35,211 bases of DNA, taken from contig JANYLJ010000048.1 of NCBI GenBank assembly GCA_025357945.1, positions 1-35,211 of the forward strand. Direction: 5' to 3'. Positions 16,524 to 25,600 of this stretch are shown here, piece by piece; position 1 is the first letter of the stretch; every line of letters begins with the position of its first letter. The DNA comes from Gemmatimonadota bacterium (lineage in GTDB: Bacteria > Gemmatimonadota > Gemmatimonadetes > Gemmatimonadales > GWC2-71-9). Position numbers and translations under genes: made by a program. A model generated the notes under the pieces. The model had not been told where the DNA came from. It saw nothing but the letters and a program-made list of their open reading frames with translations, and ran no database searches.

Positions 16524-17779
16524 ATCCGCGCCGCAATGCGGTAGCGCTGCTCGCACTCGCCACGATGCTCGGCTGCGCCAGCCGTCAGGATACCACGACG
16601 CTTCGCTTCTGGGCCTTTGGACGCGAGGGCGAAGTGGTGCCGGAGCTGGTCCGCGGCTTCGAGCGCGAGCACCCCGGCGTCCGGGTCAGGGTCCAGCAGA
16701 TCCCCTGGACTGCCGCGCATGAAAAGCTGCTCACCGCCATCGTCGGCCGGGCGACGCCGGATGTGGCGCAGCTCGGCAATACCTGGATTCCCGAAATGGT
16801 GACGCTCGGTGCGTTGGCGCCGGTATCCGACGGACCGCCCGACAGCAGCTACTTCCCGGGCATCCTCGCCACCAACCGGGTCAACGACACGCTGTTCGGC
16901 GTCCCGTGGTACGTGGACACCCGGGTGCTGTTCTACCGCAAGGACATCCTCGCCCAAGCCGGCTATCAATCGGTCCCCGACACCTGGGCCGGCTGGCTCG
17001 CGGCGATGCGCGCCATCAAGCGGGTCGTCGGCCCCTCGAAATACGCCATCTACGTTCCGTTGAACGAGTGGCCGCCGATGGTGATTCTGGGCCTGCAGGA
17101 AGGGTCCCCGCTGATTGACGCGAACGGATTCGGCGTGTTCCGGAAGCCCGCCTTCGCGCAGGCGTTCGATTTCCTGCTCGCGCTCTATCGTGAGGGGCTC
17201 GCTCCGCCGGTGAGCAGCACCGAAATCGCCAACCTCTACCAGGAATTTGGCCGCGGCACTTTCGCGATGTACATCAGCGGGCCGTGGAATCTCGGCGAGT
17301 TCCGGAGCCGGCTGCCGCCCGAATTGCAGCATGCCTGGGGCACCGCACCGCTGCCGGGTCCCGACGGCGCCGCCTCGGGTGTCTCGCTGGCGGGTGGCTC
17401 CTCGCTGGTGGTGTTCCGGGCCTCGAAGCAGACCCGGCTCGCGCTCGAACTGGTGCGGTACCTCGCCCGGCCGGAACAGCAGGCCCGCTTCTACCATCTC
17501 ACCGGCGATCTCCCCGCCCGCCGCGAGGCGTGGGCCGATTCCGCGCTCGCCGCCGATCGCGAGGCTGCGGCCTTCCGGGTCCAGCTGGGCCGGACGGTGC
17601 CGACGCCGATGGTTCCGGAATGGGAGCAGGTCACCACCAAGGTGATGGACCGGACCGAGGCCGCGGTGCGAGGTCAGCAATCTGCCGCGGCGGCGCTCGC
17701 CGCCCTTGATGCCGACGTCGACCGGCTGCTGGAACGACGCCGATTCCTGCTGGCTCGCCGCGCCGGAGTCAGCCACTGA
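16520..17779 (+). CDS. ABC transporter sugar-binding lipoprotein (family 1 SBP)
   Basis: A 419-residue extracytoplasmic solute-binding lipoprotein with lipobox ATMLGC (Cys19). Features of the MalE/family 1 group are visible: TLRFWAFGREGE at the mature N-terminus, VPELVRGFEREHPGVRV, the PDVAQLGNTWIPEM region, FGVPWYVDTRVLFYRKDIL and GTFAMYISGPWNLGEF. It delivers oligosaccharides to the permease pair that follows. The GTG start at 16520 overlaps the upstream TGA (GTGA), so coupling is likely. By context the ligand is a beta-1,2-glucooligosaccharide, comparable to the binding proteins next to oligoglucan phosphorylases in Firmicutes; this is inference. Confidence 0.92.
   Translation: MNPRRNAVALLALATMLGCASRQDTTTLRFWAFGREGEVVPELVRGFEREHPGVRVRVQQIPWTAAHEKLLTAIVGRATPDVAQLGNTWIPEMVTLGALAPVSDGPPDSSYFPGILATNRVNDTLFGVPWYVDTRVLFYRKDILAQAGYQSVPDTWAGWLAAMRAIKRVVGPSKYAIYVPLNEWPPMVILGLQEGSPLIDANGFGVFRKPAFAQAFDFLLALYREGLAPPVSSTEIANLYQEFGRGTFAMYISGPWNLGEFRSRLPPELQHAWGTAPLPGPDGAASGVSLAGGSSLVVFRASKQTRLALELVRYLARPEQQARFYHLTGDLPARREAWADSALAADREAAAFRVQLGRTVPTPMVPEWEQVTTKVMDRTEAAVRGQQSAAAALAALDADVDRLLERRRFLLARRAGVSH
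17765..17778 (+). promoter_or_regulatory. Ribosome site supporting a CTG start for permease 1
   Basis: GGAG (17765-17768) lies 7 nt before CTG 17776-17778. That CTG overlaps the TGA of the binding-protein gene (CTGA), mimicking the ATGA overlaps elsewhere in the operon. No ATG, GTG or TTG exists in this frame until 17869, inside the first membrane helix. Confidence 0.6.
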
Positions 17780-18669
17780 TCGACGCCGACGCGCGCGCCG
17801 AATCGCGGGCGGGGTGGGCGTTCGTCACGCCGGCGCTGCTGCTGATCGGGGTCTTCTTTGCGATCCCGGTGCTCGGCGCGTTCGTCCTGTCCTTCACCGA
17901 TTTCGACATCTATTCGATCGCGAATCTCGGCAACACCCGTGTTGTCGGTCTCAAGAATTACCACGACCTCGCCACCAGTCCCCAGTTCTGGATCGCACTG
18001 CGCAACACACTCTACTTCGTGGTGGTGGGCGGGCCGCTCTCGGCGGCGGTGTCGCTCATTGCCGCCATCCTGGTCAATGCGAAGCTGGTGCGCTTCAAGC
18101 CGTTCTTCCGGAGCGCGTTCTTCGCCCCGTGGGTCACCACGCTTGTGGCGATGGCGTTGGTGTGGCGGTACATCTATCACCCGCAGTACGGCCTGCTCAA
18201 CGCGGCACTCGGCGTGGTCGGGATCGGCCCGGTGGACTGGCTGGGCAATCCGCACTGGGCGATGCCCGCCCTGATCCTGCTCTCGGTCTGGAAGAATTTT
18301 GGCTACAACATGCTGGTGTTCCTGGCCGGGCTGCAGAGCATCCCCGAGGAACTGTACGAAGCAGCGGCACTTGATGGGGCCGGGGCATGGCGCCGCTTCC
18401 GTCACGTCACACTTCCCATGCTCGGGCCCACCTTCGTGTTCGTGGGCGTGGTGACGATGATCGCTTCGTTTCAGATCTTCAGTGAGCCCTACGTCATGAC
18501 GCAGGGCGGGCCGCTCAAGAGCACGCTGACGCTGGTGCTGTTCATGTACGAGGAGGGCTTCCGCTGGTGGCGTCTCGGGTTCTCCGCGTCGATCGCGGTG
18601 GTACTCTTCCTGCTCACCTTGGTCGGCACACTCGTGCAACTCCGCCTGCAACGGCACTCCGCGCCATGA
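17776..18669 (+). CDS. ABC sugar transporter permease (MalF-like)
   Basis: A polytopic inner-membrane permease of about 297 residues. The first hydrophobic segment (WAFVTPALLLIGVFFAIPVL) begins about 15 residues after a probable CTG start. The cytoplasmic EAA loop, YEAAALDGAGAWRRFRHVTL, which docks to the ATPase, lies at about residues 195-214. The first canonical start codon (GTG 17869) would delete half of the first helix and leave no room for the normal N-terminus, so a CTG start at 17776 overlapping the previous stop is proposed; a base error is the alternative. It pairs with the next permease and probably with the MalK-type ATPase at 27371-28459. Its stop overlaps the next start (ATGA). 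Confidence 0.88.
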   Translation: MIDADARAESRAGWAFVTPALLLIGVFFAIPVLGAFVLSFTDFDIYSIANLGNTRVVGLKNYHDLATSPQFWIALRNTLYFVVVGGPLSAAVSLIAAILVNAKLVRFKPFFRSAFFAPWVTTLVAMALVWRYIYHPQYGLLNAALGVVGIGPVDWLGNPHWAMPALILLSVWKNFGYNMLVFLAGLQSIPEELYEAAALDGAGAWRRFRHVTLPMLGPTFVFVGVVTMIASFQIFSEPYVMTQGGPLKSTLTLVLFMYEEGFRWWRLGFSASIAVVLFLLTLVGTLVQLRLQRHSAP

Positions 18670-19487
18670 AGGCCCGCGGGCGCACCATCGGACTGCATGC
18701 CCTGCTTGTCGTCGGTGCGATCCTCGCCGCGAGCCCGCTGCTCTGGATGGTGTCGGCATCGCTGATGCACTCGGGCGAGGCGAATACCTCGCCGCCGCCG
18801 CTGCTGCCGCACAGCCCCACGCTGGTGCACTACCGGGCCCTGTTCACCTCCCTGAACCTGGGACGCTACTTCCTCAACAGCCTGATCATCGCAACCGGCG
18901 GCACCGTCATGGCGGTGCTGATCACGGGGATGGCGGGGTATGCGTTTGCCAAGCTCCGCTTCCGCGGGCGGCAGTCGGTCTTCCGCGCGTTGCTGGCCGG
19001 CATGGTCATCCCCGGCCAGGTGGCCATGCTGCCGATGTTCATCCTGCTCCGGGAAATGGGCCTCATCAATACCCTCTTCGGCGCGATGATTCCGGTGCTC
19101 GCGCCGATCTACGGGATCTTCCTGGTTCGCCAGTACGCGCTGTCGATTCCCGACGATCTCCTCGATGCCGCGCGGCTCGACGGCGCCAGCGAGTTCCGGG
19201 TCTTCCGATCGATCGTGCTGCCGTCGCTCGGCCCGGTGCTGGCAACCCTCGGCGTGTTCACCTTCCTGAGCGCCTGGAACGATTTCATGTGGCCGCTGAT
19301 CGTGCTGAGTGACGACGCCCGCTACAACCTGCCCGTCGCACTCGCCAATCTCGCCGGCGAGCACGTCCAGGACGTCGAACTCATGATGGCCGGCGCGGTG
19401 GTCACGGTGGTGCCGGTCTTCATCGCGTTCCTCTTCCTGCAGCGCTACTACATCCAGGGCATCATGGCTGGGAGCGTGAAGGGATGA
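18666..19487 (+). CDS. ABC sugar transporter permease (MalG-like)
   Basis: A 273-residue second permease subunit, close to the usual length for the CUT1 family. It has six hydrophobic segments and the EAA loop LLDAARLDGASEFRVFRSIV followed by LPSLGPVL. Start ATG 18666 overlaps the upstream TGA; a longer in-frame reading from 18567 would overlap permease 1 and adds no family sequence. The stop overlaps the ATG of the following exported protein by four bases. It forms the heterodimeric channel with the preceding permease. Confidence 0.93.
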   Translation: MKARGRTIGLHALLVVGAILAASPLLWMVSASLMHSGEANTSPPPLLPHSPTLVHYRALFTSLNLGRYFLNSLIIATGGTVMAVLITGMAGYAFAKLRFRGRQSVFRALLAGMVIPGQVAMLPMFILLREMGLINTLFGAMIPVLAPIYGIFLVRQYALSIPDDLLDAARLDGASEFRVFRSIVLPSLGPVLATLGVFTFLSAWNDFMWPLIVLSDDARYNLPVALANLAGEHVQDVELMMAGAVVTVVPVFIAFLFLQRYYIQGIMAGSVKG

Positions 19488-22400
19488 TTGCGGGACTCTT
19501 GCTCAGTGTCCTGCTGACGGTCCCGCCGGCCGACACGCTCGCCCCGCGAATAGTGGACGACTTCGAACGACTTGACGCGTGGTCCGCCCATCCGGCCGAC
19601 GGCGTCACCATGGCGCTCCGCAGCGATCGGGGACACCGGGGCCGAGCCCTGCGGCTCGATTTTTCGTTTTCCGGCGGCGGCTACGCCATCGCGCGCCGGG
19701 CCACTTCCATCGACCTGCCACGCAACTACGCCTTCTCGTTCTGGATCCGCGGAGAGGCGCCAAGCAACACGCTCGAGTTCAAGCTGGTAGACCAGAGCGG
19801 CGAGAACGTCTGGTGGTACACCGAGCGCGACCGGGTCTTCGATGGCGGCTGGCACCAGATCACCATCCGGCGCCGCCAGATCTCTTTTGCGTGGGGACCC
19901 AGCGGTGGTGCCGCGCTCGATCACGTCGCGGCAATCGAACTCGTCATCACGGCAGGCCGCGGCGGTGGCAAGGGGAGCGTCTGGTTCGACGATCTGATCC
20001 TCATCCCCAGCACCGAGTCCGGCGGCTACGACCTGACACCGCTGGTGCGCGCATCGACCAGCCGCGCCGGCCATCCCGCTGCGGCACTTCTCGACCGCGA
20101 CACCACCACCAGCTGGCGGGCGCCGGGGCCGCGCGCCAACATCACGATCGACTTCCTGCGCCGGCGGGAGTACGGTGGACTCACGCTCGCCTGGGAACCG
20201 GGGCGCGCGGCGCGGAACTACTCGGTCCTCGCCTCCGACGACGGCAAACTCTGGCGCCCGCTTGATCGGCGGGCGCGGGGGCGCGGGGAACGGGACTACT
20301 TCTACCTCCCCGATACCGAATCCCGCTTCCTTCGCTTCAACCTCGCGCTGCCAGAGGGACCTCTCGGCTTCGGCCTCCGGGAACTGCGGATCGAGCCGTT
20401 GGAATCGTCGGCGTCCCGCAACGCGTTCTTCGGCGTCGTGGCTCGCGACGCTCGGCGTGGCAGCTTCCCGCGCTATCTGGTGGGCGGGCGCGCCGACTGG
20501 ACCGTCGTGGGAGTCGATGGCGGCTTCGACGAAGCACTGCTCAACGAGGACGGCGCCCTCGAGCCCGGCGCCGGGTCGTTCAGCGCGGAGCCGTTTCTGC
20601 TGGCAAACGGCCGCCTGCTTACCTGGAACGACGTTACCCGCACGGCGTCCCTGGAACAGCAACGGCTGCCGATTCCATCGGTAGCATGGCGCGCCGACGG
20701 TGTGGCACTCTCGATCACCGCCTTTGCCCGCGGTTCGGACACCGCGTCGAGCGTCGTCGCCCGCTACCGGGTTACCAACCTCGGCCGGATTCCCCTGCGC
20801 GGTAGCTTTTTCCTGGCACTCCGGCCCTTCCAGGTCAACCCGCCATGGCAGTTCCTCGGGACGCCCGGCGGCGTGAGCCGGGTGGATTCGATCGACTGGG
20901 ATGGCCACCGCGTTGTGATCAACGGCGAGCGTACTGTCGCCCCCATCACGCCGGCCGACGGCTTCGGCGCCGTACCGTTTGCCGCGGGGGACGTCGTGGC
21001 GTATCTCCGCGGCGGAGCAGTACCGCCACGCAGTAGCACCCATGATCCGTTCGGTGCTGCCTCGGGGGCACTGTCGTGGCGACTCGATCTTCCGCCCGAC
21101 AGTTCAGCGACCATCGCGGTAGAAATCCCCCTTGGTGTCCGCCCCACACCACTGCTGGCCGAACGAAGCGCCGGTGCGGTGGATCGGGCACTCGACGTCT
21201 CCGCCCGCAGCTGGGCGGCGGCCGTCGATCGCGCCACCATCCAGCTTCCCGCCGCAGGGAGCCGGGTATCCAATACCATCGCCAGCACGCTGGCGTACAT
21301 CCTGATCAACCGTGATGGCCCCGCCATCCAGCCCGGCTCCCGCTCGTACAAACGTTCCTGGATTCGCGATGGATCACTCACCTCGACCGCACTGCTCCGT
21401 TTCGGACACGCTGATGCCGTGCGCGACTTCCTGCTCTGGTACGCTCGCTACCAGTATCCCAACGGGAAGATTCCCTGTTGCGTTGACCGGCGCGGCGCCG
21501 ACCCGGTGCCGGAACACGACAGCGAAGGCGAGTTCATCTACCTCGTCATGGAATATTTCCGCCACACCGGCGACCGTCCCCTGCTGGCGCAGATGTGGCC
21601 CCACGTTGTCGGAGCGGTGGGCTATCTGGACTCCCTCAGGCAGACCGATCGCACCAGCGAATGTCGGACTGGACCAAACCGCCGCTACTTCGGGCTGCTC
21701 CCGCCGTCGATCAGTCACGAGGGGTATTCAGCCAAGCCGATGCATTCGTACTGGGACGACTTCTTCGCGCTGCGCGGATTCAAGGACGCCGCGGCAATGG
21801 CCACCGTGCTCGGACACACCGCCGACGCGGAACGCATCGGGGCCATGCGCGACGAATTCGCCACCGACCTCTACGCCTCCATCGCGGCCGTGATGGCGGA
21901 ACGGCACATCGATTACATCCCGGGTGCCGCCGACCTCGGCGACCTCGACCCGACGTCGACCACCATTGCCGTGACGCCGGTGGAGGAACTGCAGCGTCTC
22001 CCCCGGGCGGCGCTCGAGCGCACGTTCGAACGCTATTGGACCACCGCGAGTGCTCGTCGCGACAGCGGCAGTACCTGGGACGCATATACCCCTTATGAGC
22101 TCCGGACGGTGGGGGTAATGCTCCGGCTCGGCTGGAAAGACCGCGCGCTGGCGATGCTCACGGATTTCCTGGCCGATCAGGCGCCGGTGGCGTGGAATCA
22201 ATGGCCTGAAGTGGTCTGGCACGACCGCCGGGCACCTAAATTCGTCGGTGATCTGCCGCACACCTGGGTCGGTTCGGATTTTCTCCGCTCCGCGGCCGAT
22301 CTCTTCGGGTACGAACGGGAGGCCGACAGCGCCCTGGTGATCGGGCAAGGCCTCCCGGATGCGTGGTTGACCGGTCCCGGTGTGGCGGTGAACGGCCTCA

Positions 22401-22624
22401 GCACGTGGTGGGGACCGCTCTCTTACACGGCGGTCCGCGTCGGGACCGCGACCACGCTCAGGATTGCAGCGGGCGTTCGGGTGCCGCCGGGCGGCCTCGT
22501 CATCCATACTCCCGGCAACGCGCCAGCGCGCCGGATCACGGTAAACGGGCAGCTTGTGGTCGCCGCTGCCGATGGCTCGGTCACGCTCCGTTTTGCGCCC
22601 GCCAGCATCGTCTTCGAACCATGA
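19484..22624 (+). CDS. Exported multidomain protein: CBM-like + F5/8C-like + (alpha/alpha)6 hydrolase-like, unassigned
   Basis: The 1046-residue product has a short signal peptide. About residues 24-175 look like a carbohydrate-binding jelly-roll (FERLDAW..., FSFWIRGE, VWFDDLILIP). Residues about 180-310 resemble a coagulation-factor 5/8 type C domain (HPAAALLDRDTTTSWRA, YSVLASDDGKLWRPL, RFLRFNL). A beta-sandwich-like region (about 320-590) then precedes a helical domain (about 600-1000) with YKRSWIRDGSLTSTALLRFG, EHDSEGEFIYLVMEYF, SYWDDFFALRGF, SGSTWDAYTPYELRTVG and WNQWPEVVWHD. The helical part recalls (alpha/alpha)6 glycosidases of the glucoamylase/debranching type, with acidic residues in WIRDGS (about 624-630) and EHDSEGE (about 676-682) as candidate catalysts. 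I do not recognise a characterised family. Overlapping ATGA junctions on both sides place it firmly in the glucan operon. Periplasmic action on beta-1,2-glucan is inferred. Confidence 0.85.
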   Translation: MIAGLLLSVLLTVPPADTLAPRIVDDFERLDAWSAHPADGVTMALRSDRGHRGRALRLDFSFSGGGYAIARRATSIDLPRNYAFSFWIRGEAPSNTLEFKLVDQSGENVWWYTERDRVFDGGWHQITIRRRQISFAWGPSGGAALDHVAAIELVITAGRGGGKGSVWFDDLILIPSTESGGYDLTPLVRASTSRAGHPAAALLDRDTTTSWRAPGPRANITIDFLRRREYGGLTLAWEPGRAARNYSVLASDDGKLWRPLDRRARGRGERDYFYLPDTESRFLRFNLALPEGPLGFGLRELRIEPLESSASRNAFFGVVARDARRGSFPRYLVGGRADWTVVGVDGGFDEALLNEDGALEPGAGSFSAEPFLLANGRLLTWNDVTRTASLEQQRLPIPSVAWRADGVALSITAFARGSDTASSVVARYRVTNLGRIPLRGSFFLALRPFQVNPPWQFLGTPGGVSRVDSIDWDGHRVVINGERTVAPITPADGFGAVPFAAGDVVAYLRGGAVPPRSSTHDPFGAASGALSWRLDLPPDSSATIAVEIPLGVRPTPLLAERSAGAVDRALDVSARSWAAAVDRATIQLPAAGSRVSNTIASTLAYILINRDGPAIQPGSRSYKRSWIRDGSLTSTALLRFGHADAVRDFLLWYARYQYPNGKIPCCVDRRGADPVPEHDSEGEFIYLVMEYFRHTGDRPLLAQMWPHVVGAVGYLDSLRQTDRTSECRTGPNRRYFGLLPPSISHEGYSAKPMHSYWDDFFALRGFKDAAAMATVLGHTADAERIGAMRDEFATDLYASIAAVMAERHIDYIPGAADLGDLDPTSTTIAVTPVEELQRLPRAALERTFERYWTTASARRDSGSTWDAYTPYELRTVGVMLRLGWKDRALAMLTDFLADQAPVAWNQWPEVVWHDRRAPKFVGDLPHTWVGSDFLRSAADLFGYEREADSALVIGQGLPDAWLTGPGVAVNGLSTWWGPLSYTAVRVGTATTLRIAAGVRVPPGGLVIHTPGNAPARRITVNGQLVVAAADGSVTLRFAPASIVFEP

Positions 22625-25600
22625 CCGACGGTCACCCGCTCACCAACGGCCACTATCGCGTCCTTGTCACTGCTGCGGGCTCGGGGTATTCCGCCTTGGG
22701 CGACTATCAGCTGACGCGCTGGTCGGCCGACGCCACCCGCGATGCCGACGGCTTCTTCGCTTACCTGCGCGACGTCGACTCGGCTCGCTACTGGTCCGCC
22801 GGATACGAGCCGGTGCAATCGACCCCCGACTGTTACCGCGTCACCGCTGTCCCGAGGACGGTGACCATCGTCCGGCGCGACGACGAGATCGAGGTCCGAA
22901 CCGAAATTGCGGTCGCGCTGGATGCCGACCTCGAATGGCGGCGCTACACCGTCACCAATCTCGGCAGTCGAACTCGGCGGCTCGAACTCACCACCTGCGC
23001 CGAAGTCGTCCTCAACACTGCGACAGCCGACGCGGGGCATCCGGCGTTCTCCAAGTTGTTCGTGCAGACCGAACTGCTCGCCCCGCTGGGCGCCGTGCTG
23101 GCGCGCCGCCGTCCCCGGAGCCCCGAGGACGAGCTGCTCTTCATGGGCCACGCGCTTTTCTTCCCCGATATCAACCGCGCAGATTTGCCTGAATTGGAAA
23201 CAGATCGCGCGCGGTTCATCGGCCGCGGCCGCACGCTGGCCAATCCCGTCGCGCTGGCCGCGGCGGGACCGCTCTCCGGCACCGTCGGCAACGTGCTCGA
23301 TCCAATCCTCTCCCTGCGCCGAATTTTCAGCTTGGCTCCGGGGGCCGCCGTGCGGCTCGACGCCGTGCTCGCAGCCGGCACGCACCGGGATGCCGTGGAG
23401 GCCGCCCTCAGTGCCGCGCTGGTCAGCGGGGCCGGCGATGCGGTCTTCGCCGCGGCCCGCCCGCCCGCCGAGATCGAGATTCCCTTTGCGATTCCTGCCC
23501 GTCGCCACCACCCCGCACCGGGCGTCGCGGCGAACGCCGACGCATTGGAACCGCTCCGCTTCTTCAACGGATATGGCGGCTTCTCCGCCGACGGCAGCGA
23601 ATACGTCGTCCGCCTCGATCGCACCGTCGATGAACTGCGCCGCCCGCCGCTTCCCTGGACCAATGTCATCGCCAACGAAGCGGCCGGATGTGTCGTGTCG
23701 GAGTGTGGTCTCGGATTCACCTGGAATGGCAACAGCCGCCAAAACCGCCTGACCCCGTGGTTCAATGACCCGGTCGCCGACCCGGTGGGCGAGGCGCTCT
23801 ATCTGCGCGACGAGGCCACGGGCCTGTTCTGGTCGCCAACACCGGCGCCGGCCCCCGGCACCGGTGCCTACGAAACGCGTCACGGATTCGGCTATACCTC
23901 GTGGCGTCACACCAGCCAATCGCTGGAGCAGGACGTTCTCTGCTTCATGGCCAAGGACGCGCCCGTCAAGATTGTCCGGCTCCGCGTCACCAACCGCAGT
24001 TCCGCGCCGCGGTCGCTGTCGATGTTCTACTATGCCGAGTGGGTGCTGGGTGGCCTGCGCGCCACGACAGCGCCATCGGTCATCACCGAATCAGCGGCCA
24101 ATGGCCGGGTGCTGCTTGCCACTAACCCAGTGAGCGACGATTTCGGCCGCCACGTGGCGTTTGCCGCGGTCAGCGGCCCGGCGTCGTCGGGACACGAATT
24201 CACCGCCGACCGCGCCGCATTCCTCGGTGCGTATGGCAATGCTGCCGCACCCGCGGCACTTGGTTCGGCCACCCCGCTCGACCGGCGCTGTGGTGGTGGT
24301 CATGACCCTTGCGCCGCGTTCCGGCTCGCCACAGCACTCGCGCCGGGCGCAACCGCCGAGTGGTCGATTCTTCTCGGCCAGGCCGTCGACCGGGATGCTG
24401 CGTTGGCACTCTGCGAACGATTCGAGGCGGCCCCCGATGTCGCGACGGAATTCGCGGCGGTGCGCGAATTCTGGCGCGAGTTGCTCTCGGCGGTGCGGGT
24501 AGAAACCCCGGCTCCGGCGCTCGATCTGATGATCAATGGCTGGCTCAGTTATCAAAACCTGAGCTGTCGGCTCTGGGCGCGCTCGGCACTGTACCAATCG
24601 GGTGGCGCCTTCGGTTATCGCGATCAGCTGCAGGACACTGCGGCGCTCGTTTATCACTGGCCCGAGCTGACCCGGCGACAGATCCTGCTCCACGCCGCCA
24701 ACCAGTTCGTCGAGGGCGACGTGCTGCACTGGTGGCATCCGCCTGGGGGAAAGGGGATCCGCACCAGATTCTCCGATGACCTGCTCTGGTTGCCGCTGGT
24801 CACCCAGTATTTCGTCGACACGACCGGCGACACCTCGATACTGGACGAGGAGGCCCGATTCCTGACCGCCCGGGAACTGCTGGCAGGAGAAGATGAGGCG
24901 CTCCTCGCTCCCGAGGACTCGGGGACCCACGCCGATCTGTACGAACACTGCTGTCGCGCCCTGGATCGTTCGCTCGGCGCCGGCGCGCACGGCCTTCCCC
25001 TTATCGGCACCGGCGACTGGAACGACGGGATGAATCGCGTCGGCCGACTCGGCCGCGGGGAGAGCGTCTGGCTGGGGTTCTTCCTCTACGCCATTCTCGA
25101 ACGATTCATCCCGACGTGTATCGGACGCGGAGATTCCGCGCGGGTCAGCCGCTACCAAGCGCGGATGCGCAGCCTTCACGCCGCGCTCAACACCACCGGT
25201 TGGGATGGCGAGTGGTACCGCCGCGCCTACTATGATGACGGGACGCCGCTCGGTTCGGCCGCAAGCGATGAATGCCGCATCGACGCAATCGCTCAGGCGT
25301 GGGCGGTGATGTCGGGCGTAGCCACCGTCGAACGCGCCGGTGTTGCCCTCGATGCGATGGAACAGCATCTCGTCGACGAGCCCGCCGGCTTGATTCGCCT
25401 GTTGACGCCACCGTTCGACCGGACGCCGCACGACCCCGGCTACATCAAGGGATATCTCCCCGGCGTGCGGGAGAACGGTGGCCAATACACCCACGCCGCG
25501 CTGTGGGCAGTGCGGGCACTGGCCGAAGCCGGCTGCGGCGAGCGCGCCGCCGCGTTGCTCGAGATGCTGAGTCCGGTCACCCGCGGTGGTTCAGCCGAGG

